DNA from: Chlorogloea purpurea SAG 13.99 | Lineage (GTDB): Bacteria; Cyanobacteriota; Cyanobacteriia; Cyanobacteriales; Microcystaceae | Direction of reading: 5' to 3' | Length of the DNA stretch: 64,000 nt | Assembly (NCBI GenBank): GCA_016903695.1 | Contig: JADQBB010000006.1 | Coordinates: 1-64,000 of the forward strand | In this document: positions 44,970 to 53,914 of the stretch, one piece after another | How the letters are laid out: every line of letters begins with the position of its first letter | How positions within the stretch are numbered: the stretch's first letter is position 1 | Program-made: the position numbers and the translations under genes | The notes under the pieces: model-generated | The model's input: the letters and a program-made list of their open reading frames with translations, nothing else | Databases searched by the model: none | Told to the model about the DNA's origin: nothing

Positions 44970-46769
44970 ATGACACTTCCCCCACTTAGTGAAGCTCTCT
45001 TAAAACGCAATGCTAATGCCAAATCTTATCAAAGAGGAGAGCAATATTACCAACAAAGAGCAGTCCGGTCATTGAGCCAGCGTGGGCAAGTCCTTTTCGC
45101 TACAGTTGAAGGTAGTCAATCAAATGACTATCAGGTTAGTATCAGGTTTGAAAGAAATGAAATTACCTCAGCCCAATGTACCTGCCCTTATGATTTTGAT
45201 GGTTGGTGTAAACATATTGTAGCTACCTTGCTCACCTGTATACGCCAAAGTGCCAAACTTGAAGAACGTCCGACATTAGAGGACATGCTCGATTGTCTAG
45301 ATGAAATTCAAACCCAACAGTTAATACAGGAATTAGTTGCGGACGACCTAGGATTACTGGACAAAATTGAATATTACGTTAATCGCCTTGCTGGCACTAC
45401 TCTTCATTCTCAAGCTTCTTTTTTTCAAGAACAAGGATACAGCGCACCAACATCACCCCTTCCAACTATCGATGTTGCACCCTATCGCCGTCAAGTTCGT
45501 CAAATTTTACGAGATGCAGTTCGCGCTTTAGAAGAAGGTTGGGAAGACGAAGCAATTCCAAGCGAGTTATACGAGCTGATCGATGAAGCACGAGAGTTTA
45601 CAGAAAAAGGGGATGGTCACAATGCGATCGCAATTTTAGAAGCCATTACAGATGCTTGTGTGGACAATTGGCAAGAAATAGAGGAATACGGTGCCGATAA
45701 TGATGACGTTGCTCAAATCCTCAACGGAATTTGGACAGAAGCCATTCTGATCACAGAACTAACCTCATCCGAAAAAGCCACTCTTAAAGAGAATCTCGAA
45801 AGTTGGCAAAATCTATGGGATGCTGATTTTGCCACCAGTTTAGAAGCCTTGCGTCAAGGTTGGGATTATCCACCCCTACAAAGAATTTTACAAGGTGAAA
45901 TCAGAGGAGTATGGGAAGGAGAAACACCTCATTACGCCAATAACCTGACCTTAATTCGTCTTAAGATTCTAGAACAGCAGAAAAGATATTCAGAATATCT
46001 CTATTTAGCCCAAGCAGAAGGACAAACCGAACAATTTTTAATCATGCTGGCGCAATTAAACCGCATTGATGAAGTAATGGAATTGGCTGATCAGAAATTG
46101 ACAGGGATGGAAGAAGCCTTTGCTTTAGCACAAGTATTGTTAGGTCAAGGATCAACATATGAAGCCCTTGAGATTGCCAAACGGGGATTAATTTTACCTG
46201 GAGACCGTAACTATGAACTAGCTAATTGGACAAGCAAACTAGCAGAAGATTTAGACGAAACAGACATTGCGCTCGCTGCTAAAATTAAGGCATTTCAAGC
46301 TAAACCTAATTTTATTGACTACCAGAAAATCGAAACCTTAGCCTTGGAAGATTGGGCAATTCTCAAGGAAGATTTGCTGGATTATCTCCGCAGTTACGAG
46401 GGATGGGGGTCTGGAATAGATAAAGCAAAAGTCAATATCTTTCTCCATGAAGGTTTAGTAAGTGATGCGATTGCCGTAGTTGACAAAAAAGCTGGTTACT
46501 ATTACGACTCAGATCTCGTTCGTCAAGTGATGGATTCTGCCATTTCTGAGTACCCAGACTGGGTTATTGAAAATGCCAAACGTCGCGCCGAAGACATTAT
46601 GGATGCCAAGAAAGCTGAGTATTACCGAGTAGCTGTGGAATGGCTACAAAAAGCGAAGGCGGCATACTCTCAAGCAGGAAAGCAAGCGGATTGGTCAGCT
46701 TATCGCACTAGGATAATGGAAACCCATGTCCGTAAATATAAACTGATAGGACTACTCAAGGAGATTTAA
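44970..46769 (+). CDS. SWIM zinc-finger domain protein
   Basis: 599 residues. A SWIM motif, CTCPYDFDGWCKHIVATLL (CxCx7CxH, residues about 71-88), is preceded by a conserved GQVLFATVEGS strand. The rest is helical, partly TPR-like (LYLAQAEGQTEQFLIML, LGQGSTYEALEIAKRGL). SWIM domains bind DNA or protein and occur near helicases or in stand-alone proteins of unknown role. Lysine/glutamine-rich composition and plainer AT-richer wobble use differ from its neighbours, so transfer is possible. Convergent with the MNT gene downstream. Confidence 0.75.
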   Translation: MTLPPLSEALLKRNANAKSYQRGEQYYQQRAVRSLSQRGQVLFATVEGSQSNDYQVSIRFERNEITSAQCTCPYDFDGWCKHIVATLLTCIRQSAKLEERPTLEDMLDCLDEIQTQQLIQELVADDLGLLDKIEYYVNRLAGTTLHSQASFFQEQGYSAPTSPLPTIDVAPYRRQVRQILRDAVRALEEGWEDEAIPSELYELIDEAREFTEKGDGHNAIAILEAITDACVDNWQEIEEYGADNDDVAQILNGIWTEAILITELTSSEKATLKENLESWQNLWDADFATSLEALRQGWDYPPLQRILQGEIRGVWEGETPHYANNLTLIRLKILEQQKRYSEYLYLAQAEGQTEQFLIMLAQLNRIDEVMELADQKLTGMEEAFALAQVLLGQGSTYEALEIAKRGLILPGDRNYELANWTSKLAEDLDETDIALAAKIKAFQAKPNFIDYQKIETLALEDWAILKEDLLDYLRSYEGWGSGIDKAKVNIFLHEGLVSDAIAVVDKKAGYYYDSDLVRQVMDSAISEYPDWVIENAKRRAEDIMDAKKAEYYRVAVEWLQKAKAAYSQAGKQADWSAYRTRIMETHVRKYKLIGLLKEI

Positions 46770-46869
46770 ACTGCATTGATTAAAGACTTAACAATCACTG
46801 CGTCGAGTTCGGTAATAAGGCTGAAGTCGCCCGTTCTAAATTGGCGGCAATCTCTTCGGCAGGACTCAT
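46770..46869 (-). pseudogene. Short remnant downstream of the MNT gene (possible HEPN partner)
   Basis: The ATG at 46869 overlaps the MNT stop (ATGA) and codes MSPAEEIAANLERATSALLP before a stop at 46795. The opening MSP(A/E)EE...LERA looks like the start of a HEPN-domain partner of MNT nucleotidyltransferases. Another frame then reads DFSLITELDAVIVKSLINAV to a stop at 46770. This suggests a frameshift or internal deletion in a once longer gene. With so few residues, this is a suggestion, not an assignment. Confidence 0.35.
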
Positions 46870-47204
46870 AGCTTTATACCCTCTTGCTCAATGTTGCGAT
46901 AAAGCTGAGTGACACCTGCTATAAACTCTTGTTCGCTGGCAGGTTTTGCCGAAATCCAGTGACTCGCTTCTAGCTGGAGGGGGTAAAGAATATTTACTAA
47001 GCTACGAAGCTCCTGAAAATAGTCTAAGGGGGGTTCGAGTACTACAAGCAAGTCTAGATCGCTCTCCGGGCCGAGGGTTTGACGAGCTGCTGAACCAAAG
47101 AGGAGCAGGGAATGTAGGCGCTCGCCATAGTGAGCCATTAGCGTCTGCTTACAGGTTGTCAATGTTTCCACAATCTCTAAATTTAAATTATGTGTGATTT
47201 GCAT
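46866..47204 (-). CDS. MNT-type minimal nucleotidyltransferase
   Basis: 112 residues. LHSLLLFGSAARQTLGPESDLDLLVVLE is the nucleotidyltransferase signature: GSAAR, then DLDLLV with the paired Asp residues. MNT proteins are antitoxins that AMPylate HEPN toxins. The normal partner would overlap its end, and only a broken remnant is found there (46770-46869). The ThyX-like gene ends 2 bases before its ATG on the same strand, which fits insertion of the MNT gene next to an existing operon. Confidence 0.85.
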   Translation of the reverse strand: MQITHNLNLEIVETLTTCKQTLMAHYGERLHSLLLFGSAARQTLGPESDLDLLVVLEPPLDYFQELRSLVNILYPLQLEASHWISAKPASEQEFIAGVTQLYRNIEQEGIKL

Positions 47205-47206
47205 AG

Positions 47207-48820
47207 TTAATGTTTCCTTGACTTTTCCTCTAAACGTTGCTCGGCGGCTAATCTTTCCAATGAATAATCCTTCAAATCAACGAAACTCATTTTCTGGACT
47301 AAATTAGGATGTACTTTTTTAATTTGCCTGTACATTTCTTGAGCTATAAAACGATAGGATGGATGCCCCTGTTTGGCACTGCGTAACTCTACCAGATGAT
47401 AGATCTCCCGTAGATTCAATTTAATCCGCCAGCGGATTTTATAGGCGAAAGGGACAACGTATTGAGCGGCGAAAGGTAATTCTTGACCGATTGTTTCTGT
47501 GGTTTCGGCCGCTTGATTCAAAGCCGACTTGTACCCCTGATGTAAGTTCGCTTCGATTAATTCGATCGGTGTATCATAACCGTGACGCACCGTGTATAAT
47601 TGACGTTCTTGGGTCATAACCCGATGACGGTGTAGGTCTCGATACGCACCTATATCAGCGAGTATATCGAAGGTGTAATAAGTTTCCTCCAGTGCCCTAC
47701 CAGGCTTGTGAAACCTCGATAATCTCTCACCTATATAGGTATCGATAATTTCTCGCTTTTCCGCGGCGGATAAATTTTCTACCGCCTCTTGTATTTGTTC
47801 TAATGTTAAGTCTGTATGAGGGTAGAGAATAGCGGCGATGATTTTATCTTCCGCCCCACGATCGTATTCGATTAATTTAACCGTATCTTTATTGATCGCC
47901 TCTACCGGCTTAAGCAATTTTGGCGTTAATAATCCGGTTCGATGATAATTATCCTGCAGGTAATTACTATATTGTCGCCCCCTTTCTGATTTAGCCCTTT
48001 TCACAAAGGAAGGAATCATTTTATCTAATTGGGACTGCATCATCTCCCCGATTTTTTGTACTTCTTGGTGGGGAGAAGCGGCTAATTTAACTAATAGGTA
48101 TTCAAAGGCTCTACCATTACCGAATAAACCAACATTCGTTAATGTAGCCATCGGTAATAAACCACGCAATAAATCTAAAGTTTTAGCGCGAGTGGCGTTA
48201 TTGTAAGCGCGATTACCCGTAGTTTCATCTTTAGGTGTCCCCTGTCTCACCCAATCTAATAGGGGTTCGATGAGATTACTATAAGTGTCGAAGAGATGGT
48301 CTAAAGTGTTTTCATAGAGTTGTGCGTACTTACTACTGACGATCGAACTTTCCCGACAATAACTATAACGCCCGTTAATTTTGCGATCAAAACGAACGTA
48401 GCGGGTGGATTTTTCCAAGGGTGATATACCGAGTCGGCTATCTTCCAACGCCTTGGCCGCTATGTTACTAATCCCTTCACAACCTAGGTGTGCGCCCCCC
48501 AATTCGGCCACCGAATCATCACCGTAGCCGATGAGAACACGATCGTAGAAAGCTTCAGCGAGTTCGGTGGCTATAATTTGATTGCCGGAATTAGTAACGC
48601 CCACCATCTCGCTAAAATTAGCTTCCGGGGCGTTGATAAATTCATCGAGCAAGATGCGCCGCAGGCTTTTCTCGCTACGACTATAACGGGAAAATAAAGC
48701 GCCTTTAACCACTTCCGGGAGATTGCGTAAACCGAAGATAGATTCGTCTAGATTGGTGACGAATGGCTGCAATAACTCTTTCTCTTGATGGCTCAAAGAT
48801 TCCCAATTTTGCTCAGCCAT
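47207..48820 (-). CDS. FAD-dependent thymidylate synthase-like protein, tandem ThyX-like domains
   Basis: 537 residues, about twice a single ThyX. The first half has SPLEKSTRYVRFDRK, recalling the SxNExSxRY end of the ThyX motif but lacking the RHR. The second half has HRHRVMTQERQLYTVRHG, with RHR kept and the rest diverged. The enzyme should belong to the ThyX (FAD/folate) superfamily, but neither half carries the full RHRxxSxNExSxR signature, so activity is doubtful. The ATG overlaps the end of dut by 8 bases, a metabolic match: dut makes dUMP, the ThyX substrate. Confidence 0.78.
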   Translation of the reverse strand: MAEQNWESLSHQEKELLQPFVTNLDESIFGLRNLPEVVKGALFSRYSRSEKSLRRILLDEFINAPEANFSEMVGVTNSGNQIIATELAEAFYDRVLIGYGDDSVAELGGAHLGCEGISNIAAKALEDSRLGISPLEKSTRYVRFDRKINGRYSYCRESSIVSSKYAQLYENTLDHLFDTYSNLIEPLLDWVRQGTPKDETTGNRAYNNATRAKTLDLLRGLLPMATLTNVGLFGNGRAFEYLLVKLAASPHQEVQKIGEMMQSQLDKMIPSFVKRAKSERGRQYSNYLQDNYHRTGLLTPKLLKPVEAINKDTVKLIEYDRGAEDKIIAAILYPHTDLTLEQIQEAVENLSAAEKREIIDTYIGERLSRFHKPGRALEETYYTFDILADIGAYRDLHRHRVMTQERQLYTVRHGYDTPIELIEANLHQGYKSALNQAAETTETIGQELPFAAQYVVPFAYKIRWRIKLNLREIYHLVELRSAKQGHPSYRFIAQEMYRQIKKVHPNLVQKMSFVDLKDYSLERLAAEQRLEEKSRKH

Positions 48821-49274
48821 TGTTCGCCCCTGTATAAATAGTACCGGTAGATCCGAAACCGCCCTGATTTCGAGTTGATGGGGTTAATTCTTCTACTTCT
48901 TGGAATTGCCCGAAGATAACGGGGGCCACTACTAGTTGAGCGATTTTTTGTCCTTTGACGATGGAGAAAGGTTCGCTATTTAAATTGAGTAAAATAACTA
49001 CTATTTCGCCACGATACCCCGCATCGATCGTACCTGGGGTATTCAAAACGGTGATACCTTGTTTAAGAGCAAGGCCGCTGCGAGGTCTCACCTGTAACTC
49101 GTAGCCCGGTGGGACTTCTGCGGCGATGCCGGTGGGTATGCCCCGCCACTCTCTAGGTGCGATTACCGTGGAGATGACCGATACTAAATCCGCCCCGGAA
49201 TCGCCATAGTGTTCGTAGCGGGGAATCTGTGTATCGGGATGAAGTCGTTTAATTTTGACGACAACATTATTCAT
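48813..49274 (-). CDS. dut: Deoxyuridine triphosphatase (dUTPase)
   Basis: 153 residues from the ATG at 49274. The trimeric dUTPase motifs are intact: YGDSGADL (motif 1), RPRSGLALKQG (2), GTIDAGYRGEIVV (3), and RNQGGFGSTG (5); KGQKIAQLV is motif 4. It hydrolyses dUTP to dUMP, preventing uracil in DNA and feeding thymidylate synthesis. An in-frame start further upstream (49352) would add residues unlike the family, so it was not used. It overlaps the following ThyX-like gene, suggesting coupled translation. Confidence 0.93.
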   Translation of the reverse strand: MNNVVVKIKRLHPDTQIPRYEHYGDSGADLVSVISTVIAPREWRGIPTGIAAEVPPGYELQVRPRSGLALKQGITVLNTPGTIDAGYRGEIVVILLNLNSEPFSIVKGQKIAQLVVAPVIFGQFQEVEELTPSTRNQGGFGSTGTIYTGANNG

Positions 49275-49429
49275 GTTTTCAAGAAGTGGGGAAGAACATC
49301 CTCGATCGTACCATTGAGTGAGCGAAACACGGAGGAGAATTTTTAACGCCATTGTCTCTTAGTCGGGGGCGTGATCAAACCTATCATCGATCGGCTTTCT
49401 AACAAGCTTAACCAGATAACGACCGCAAA

Positions 49430-50434
49430 TCAGGGATTAATAATCCCGTTAAAAAACTGAAATACGTAAGGTAATTGGGAAGACCAATATTGATAATTAT
49501 GGTCAGCGCCCACGACGGGCTGATATTGAATTAAAGGTGTACTGCCGAAACGCGCTGTTAAGCGTTGATAAAACAGGCGACTTTGGGACTCTGGTACGAC
49601 CTTATCTTCTAGCCCGTGGGAAAGAAATAAAGGCATTTTCCACTCATTAACCCTACGTTGAGGGTTATCCCTACCAAGCCAGCGTTGAGGAAATTTACCG
49701 TAATCCCCGTATACGGACTTCATTAATCTGTCTCCCTTCATATTCTCCTGACTGAAATCTCCAGAGAGACTCGCACCGGCAATGAATATATCGGGATTCT
49801 CTAGGGAAATTAAAGCTACTCCTCGCCCCCCCGTGGATAAGCCTAATAACATATTGTACCCACCAGGTTTTAAGAGATTGTGTCGGCGCGCAATTTCTGG
49901 GATGAGACGAGTCTGAATGAATTGGCCGCCTGGAACTTTATTCCATCTCAGGGAAGTTTCCCGATAATATTGACTCTCGTAAAGAGTTTTGCCCATCTCC
50001 GGCAAGATCAGTATATAACCATAGCGATCGGCATAACTGGGCAAATTACTATTTTTTACCCAACTCGTTCTCGGAAAATTCCATCCTGGCAACACTAAAA
50101 CACAAGGTAAAGCCGCGGTGAGTTTATATCCTGACGGTATATAAATGTCATAGGCCACATCATCGATTTTTAAATTTTTAGTCCATCCTACTTTAAGACC
50201 TAATATCTCTTGATAGTTATCGTTCATCGGTACGGACTTTTTGTTAATGGGTGAAGGATTTTCCTTTATAGATATGGATTGGGCTTGTTTTCGGGAATCC
50301 GGCATTACCTCTATATCGGGACTGGCTACAATTTTTATATTCTCATTATTACCAGCCTGGCTGCAAGCAGATATAGAGACTCCTATTAAAAATAAAAAAA
50401 AGGTAAAATTTATAAGTTGAGATAGGCGCAACAT
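49430..50434 (-). CDS. Esterase/alpha-beta hydrolase lipoprotein
   Basis: 334 residues. The signal sequence ends ISACS, with Cys24 as lipobox, so it should be anchored on the cell envelope. The hydrolase domain shows ALPCVLVLPGWNFP, then GLSTGGRGVALIS with the nucleophile Ser in GLSTGG, and GADHNYQYW for the catalytic His. The fold matches the esterase D/PHB-depolymerase-like group, acting on an unknown ester. Stand-alone gene. Its distance of 155 bases to dut is non-coding, with a GGGATTATTAATCCC palindrome just inside its 3' end. Confidence 0.83.
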   Translation of the reverse strand: MLRLSQLINFTFFLFLIGVSISACSQAGNNENIKIVASPDIEVMPDSRKQAQSISIKENPSPINKKSVPMNDNYQEILGLKVGWTKNLKIDDVAYDIYIPSGYKLTAALPCVLVLPGWNFPRTSWVKNSNLPSYADRYGYILILPEMGKTLYESQYYRETSLRWNKVPGGQFIQTRLIPEIARRHNLLKPGGYNMLLGLSTGGRGVALISLENPDIFIAGASLSGDFSQENMKGDRLMKSVYGDYGKFPQRWLGRDNPQRRVNEWKMPLFLSHGLEDKVVPESQSRLFYQRLTARFGSTPLIQYQPVVGADHNYQYWSSQLPYVFQFFNGIINP

Positions 50435-50485
50435 AAAAAATTAGCTAAATTAAGTAAATAATACAGCAAATTACTCAATTCAACG

Positions 50486-50911
50486 ATGAAATTGTCTTTT
50501 CTGCGACTACCTTTAGTTGTCATATGTTTTTTATGTTTGCCAGACTTAATAGAACTTAAACTCGCACAGGCACAATCGGTTTACCATATCAAGAAACTAC
50601 CTGGCGGGGATAATCATTTTTATGAGAGCGGGTTACGAAAAAGCGTTTCGTACGTGCGGTTGACCAATAGGATAATAGGGGCGGTATACGACAAAAACAG
50701 ACCCTATCTATTTACCTGTTTCGCTGCGCAAATCTACCCCAATAAAGTTGAAGTTAATTGGTGGAATAATCTTCAACTTATAGGGAGGCCGAATCAGGAT
50801 AGTTTATATCAAATTTATACTATCGCCGAGTTCACCGCCGATAACTCTACTGCCGTCCCAGGACTAACTAATGCCGATGCTGTTAAGTCCTGTATCGATG
50901 AAGCCCCCTAG
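50486..50911 (+). CDS. Secreted protein of unknown function
   Basis: 141 residues. Residues 1-29 form a signal peptide (LPLVVICFLCLPDLIELKLAQAQS). The mature part has two cysteines (in LFTCFAAQIY and KSCIDEAP), possibly a disulfide, and a beta-rich core (SYVRLTNRIIGAVYDKNRPYLF). No family is recognised. It is divergent from the esterase lipoprotein, separated by 51 AT-rich bases that must hold both promoters. Confidence 0.6.
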   Translation: MKLSFLRLPLVVICFLCLPDLIELKLAQAQSVYHIKKLPGGDNHFYESGLRKSVSYVRLTNRIIGAVYDKNRPYLFTCFAAQIYPNKVEVNWWNNLQLIGRPNQDSLYQIYTIAEFTADNSTAVPGLTNADAVKSCIDEAP

Positions 50912-50961
50912 TAGCTCCGAGCTTTTTCATTGGAAACACGATCAATTCAATCATGATCAAG

Positions 50962-51291
50962 TTATGGCAACAGACAACCTTTTACCCAACTAGTTTTTAT
51001 TTTCCCCTCCCCGTCTTTAGTATGAACGCATATCAGCTCGTTATTTTTTTGGCACTTAACTAATTGTTCCAGTGTTGATAATTTCTCGGCTGTGTCTGTT
51101 TTTTGTATCTCAGGTTTAACAGGACTTAAAGGTGTGGAGATAGTGACGAAAGAAAAAATAGGAGCTAAAAAGCTATTGTTGAGGTGCATAGTAGTGACTC
51201 CGAAAGTATGATGAGTGGCTTTATGTAGAGTTCTGTGAAGACAAATCTCTAACTCTTTTGCATCATCATAGGTAAGTAACCGTGAAGCCAC
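50962..51291 (-). CDS. Hypothetical protein
   Basis: 109 residues opening MASRLLTYDDAKELEICLHRTL, followed by a hydrophobic stretch (FLAPIFSFVTISTPL) and a basic C-terminus with CQKNNELICVH. I recognise no family. The ATG is clear, but the ribosome-binding site is weak. It could be a genuine small gene or chance; its codon use is ordinary. It lies between the secreted unknown gene and crtD. Confidence 0.4.
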   Translation of the reverse strand: MASRLLTYDDAKELEICLHRTLHKATHHTFGVTTMHLNNSFLAPIFSFVTISTPLSPVKPEIQKTDTAEKLSTLEQLVKCQKNNELICVHTKDGEGKIKTSWVKGCLLP

Positions 51292-51349
51292 AATCTATAA
51301 AACTCACATATTTTCACCAAGATCTCATATATATTTCCTGACCAAATAA

Positions 51350-52840
51350 TTAAGAATTAATCTGACGCACGACGGTTAAGGCCGAATAACTTACCCCCGC
51401 CGTACCTTCTCCGGGATGGGTAGAATCTCCCACCAACCACAAACCGGGGATAGGTGTACGAGTAGCCACACCGAAGGGGCCGAAAGTGGAAACTCTCTGA
51501 CCGACACCGCCCACGATACCTTTATCTCTGCCGGTGAAATGGGCGAAAGTTCGGGGTGTAGCGGCTTCTTGGTGAATGATGGTTTCCGGTGTTAGATGGA
51601 AATAGGAACTTAATCTCTTGATCGCCCCTTTGGTATACTTTTCCTTAAGTTGCCCGTACTTTTCCTCATCGCAGCGCCACCAAGCCCCCACATCGGTAAA
51701 GGAAGAAGCGATGATGGTAGCTTTACCTTCCGGTGCGCGTCCATCCCCTGGTTTACTCACGGAAACGAAGAGAGAGTTATTTTCCCCTACCGGCCCGTCA
51801 TAATCGTAAAGAAACTGAAGGTGAGGCGGACAATGGTCGGGTATGGCGCTTCTATCCACTCCCAGATATAAAACGAACGCCCCCGATGGCTGGGGTAATT
51901 TATCAATTCTCAGTTTATAAAGCCCCGGAATGATTTCTCTATCCAATAAACCGGGGAGATTCTGTATCGGCACATTAGCCACTATATGAGCGGCAATTTC
52001 CGTGGTTACTTCTCCCGTTTTCTGATTTCGCACCACTACACCCGTCGCTTTACCGTTTTCGGTGATAATTTTCTCTACCGTGTGGCGTAAGTGCAATTTG
52101 CCACCGTATTTTATTAGAGCCGATTCTAAACGATCGCTCAACACCTGCATACTCGGTTCTAGATGGGACAATCCTTGAGGCGCTTGAGATACCGCAAGGG
52201 CCGTCGCCGCGTAGAGAAGGGCCGTTTCATCCGCGCCCACTTGGGAATATAATTTTAACTGTATATCTAGGAAAGTCTGCAAGCGTCGATCGTTCCCCAG
52301 CCCGTACAGGCGTAAGGCATCCCCCACGGTCATGAGGGCGAAAGGCACTGTGATCATCGTCTCAGGGCGCAGGGCGGCCACTAACTGCCATAAATCCCAC
52401 CCGTTTCGGGGCGGTAATACCGGGTCGCGACTTTGAAACTCCCAACTGACGGCGAAGAGTTTCTGTAGTAATTCCCAGAAAGGTTCGCTACTTGGAAATT
52501 GTTTCTGTCGTTCCGCCCGCCATCTATCCGGGTCGCGCCACAGGGAAATCGGACTGGTTTCCCCCGGTAGGAAAACGGCACAAGCCGGGTCACAGGGAGT
52601 AGAATCAGGCAATTCTACCCCTAACTCCTCGAAGATGCGATGATGAATGCCCCCAGGCTCTAAACCCGCCACCTGCGTAGCTCCCACGTCGAAGGTGAAG
52701 CCTTTGCGGCGGAAAGTGGAGGCGCAACCACCCGCTACCAAAGCTTGATCGTATATCCTGACATCATAGCCCCGACGCGCTAATAATGCCCCGGCCGTTA
52801 AGCCCCCTATCCCTGCACCGATGACGATAATCCGTGTCAT
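51350..52840 (-). CDS. crtD: Carotenoid C-3',4' desaturase CrtD-like FAD oxidoreductase
   Basis: 496 residues of the phytoene-dehydrogenase-like amine oxidase superfamily. It opens with the dinucleotide-binding VIGAGIGGLTAGALLARRGY and carries FTFDVGATQVAGLEPGG, then the C-terminal FAD-binding GLWLVGDSTHPGEGTAGVSYSAL. Layout and length match the cyanobacterial CrtD that introduces the 3',4' double bond of myxol glycosides; CrtO-like ketolase and carotenoid isomerase relatives are similar, so the exact step needs checking. It follows csaB after 24 bases on the same strand. Confidence 0.82.
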   Translation of the reverse strand: MTRIIVIGAGIGGLTAGALLARRGYDVRIYDQALVAGGCASTFRRKGFTFDVGATQVAGLEPGGIHHRIFEELGVELPDSTPCDPACAVFLPGETSPISLWRDPDRWRAERQKQFPSSEPFWELLQKLFAVSWEFQSRDPVLPPRNGWDLWQLVAALRPETMITVPFALMTVGDALRLYGLGNDRRLQTFLDIQLKLYSQVGADETALLYAATALAVSQAPQGLSHLEPSMQVLSDRLESALIKYGGKLHLRHTVEKIITENGKATGVVVRNQKTGEVTTEIAAHIVANVPIQNLPGLLDREIIPGLYKLRIDKLPQPSGAFVLYLGVDRSAIPDHCPPHLQFLYDYDGPVGENNSLFVSVSKPGDGRAPEGKATIIASSFTDVGAWWRCDEEKYGQLKEKYTKGAIKRLSSYFHLTPETIIHQEAATPRTFAHFTGRDKGIVGGVGQRVSTFGPFGVATRTPIPGLWLVGDSTHPGEGTAGVSYSALTVVRQINS

Positions 52841-52864
52841 TGTTACATTTCTTTATATTCCTTC

Positions 52865-53902
52865 TCATATTCTAACTCTCAGAATATCCCTGTGCATCAA
52901 AGCTCGATCGATCAGAGACTCTTTCTTCGCCGGTGCTAGGGGTTCACCGTTAGCATAGAAATCCAGCCAAGCCCGACTGATAAGATGAGGGTCATCGGGA
53001 ATATCGGACATTTCCCAACCTGTCAGACCCACTTCGGTCATCAATCGGCTCACTTTTGGGTCATAGCTGAGGGCGAAACACCGGCAATCTTCGGCCGCCG
53101 CCATGATCAGGCTATGGTAGCGCATACCGATCGTCATTTCCACTCCCCGGAATAACCCTTTTAACTGTCTGGGGTCTTTTAACTTGATAATTTCATAACT
53201 ACCCCCCGGTAAATAACCGGAAAGAGTTTGGGCTAGGGCTAAATCTTGGGACAGTTGAAAAGGCACTAATAAGATAAATGCGCCCGTGGCTTTTTGTAAA
53301 TCCTTTAAAGCCTCACCGATAGCCCCTAAACGGGAGGGGGTGAGGGAAGAATGGGGGCGCAAGTTAACGGCGATTCTCGGCGCAGGTAAGTCCCAAAGTC
53401 CTTGTATCGGCTTCGACTCTAGCGCCCAGACGGGATCGGGTGCGATAATGGCTTTAATATTCCAATTAGCAACTAGTTCGGCCGAGGCGTAATCCCTGAC
53501 GCTGACCGCGGTGCATTCTTGGAGCGTGGTGCGCGTCGCCCAACGGGTCAGAGAATGTTCTAGGGGCCCGATACCTTGGGCCCAAGCGATCGTTTTTAGT
53601 CCTAACCGCTGGGCTAAAGTCATTAAACCGGCGTAATAGGCGGGACTGAGACGACCTGTTACATCTTGCATCAAACTTCCTCCCCCCCAGATGAATACAT
53701 CGGCGGATTTGAAAGTTTTCCACACCATTGGCCAATCCCGACTTCCACAAGTTTCCACGCTGTAGCTTTGACTCGTCAGTGCAGGATTATTGGAGAGGAC
53801 GATAGGAGTTACACCAGGGGGTAACATTTGCAGTAACGTTACTAACAGCGCTTCATCGCCGCCGTTGCCTTTGCCGTAATAACCACAGATGACCGCTTTC
53901 AT
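52865..53902 (-). CDS. csaB: Polysaccharide pyruvyl transferase CsaB
   Basis: 345 residues. MKAVICGYYGKGNGGDEALLVTLLQML is the typical CsaB opening. FIWGGGSLMQDVTGRLSPAYYAGLMTLA, AWAQGIGPLEHS, VRDYAS and IGMRYHSLIMAAA are also conserved. CsaB adds a ketal-linked pyruvate to a cell-wall polysaccharide, which allows S-layer-type (SLH) proteins to bind. The gene lies 12 bases after raf1 and 24 before crtD. SLH proteins are not in the window. Confidence 0.88.
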   Translation of the reverse strand: MKAVICGYYGKGNGGDEALLVTLLQMLPPGVTPIVLSNNPALTSQSYSVETCGSRDWPMVWKTFKSADVFIWGGGSLMQDVTGRLSPAYYAGLMTLAQRLGLKTIAWAQGIGPLEHSLTRWATRTTLQECTAVSVRDYASAELVANWNIKAIIAPDPVWALESKPIQGLWDLPAPRIAVNLRPHSSLTPSRLGAIGEALKDLQKATGAFILLVPFQLSQDLALAQTLSGYLPGGSYEIIKLKDPRQLKGLFRGVEMTIGMRYHSLIMAAAEDCRCFALSYDPKVSRLMTEVGLTGWEMSDIPDDPHLISRAWLDFYANGEPLAPAKKESLIDRALMHRDILRVRI

Positions 53903-53914
53903 CGTTACGCTTCC

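Noticed and set aside
49433-49447. GGGATTATTAATCCC palindrome
   Set aside because: It lies within the last codons of the esterase gene and may be chance; it is not linked to any promoter.
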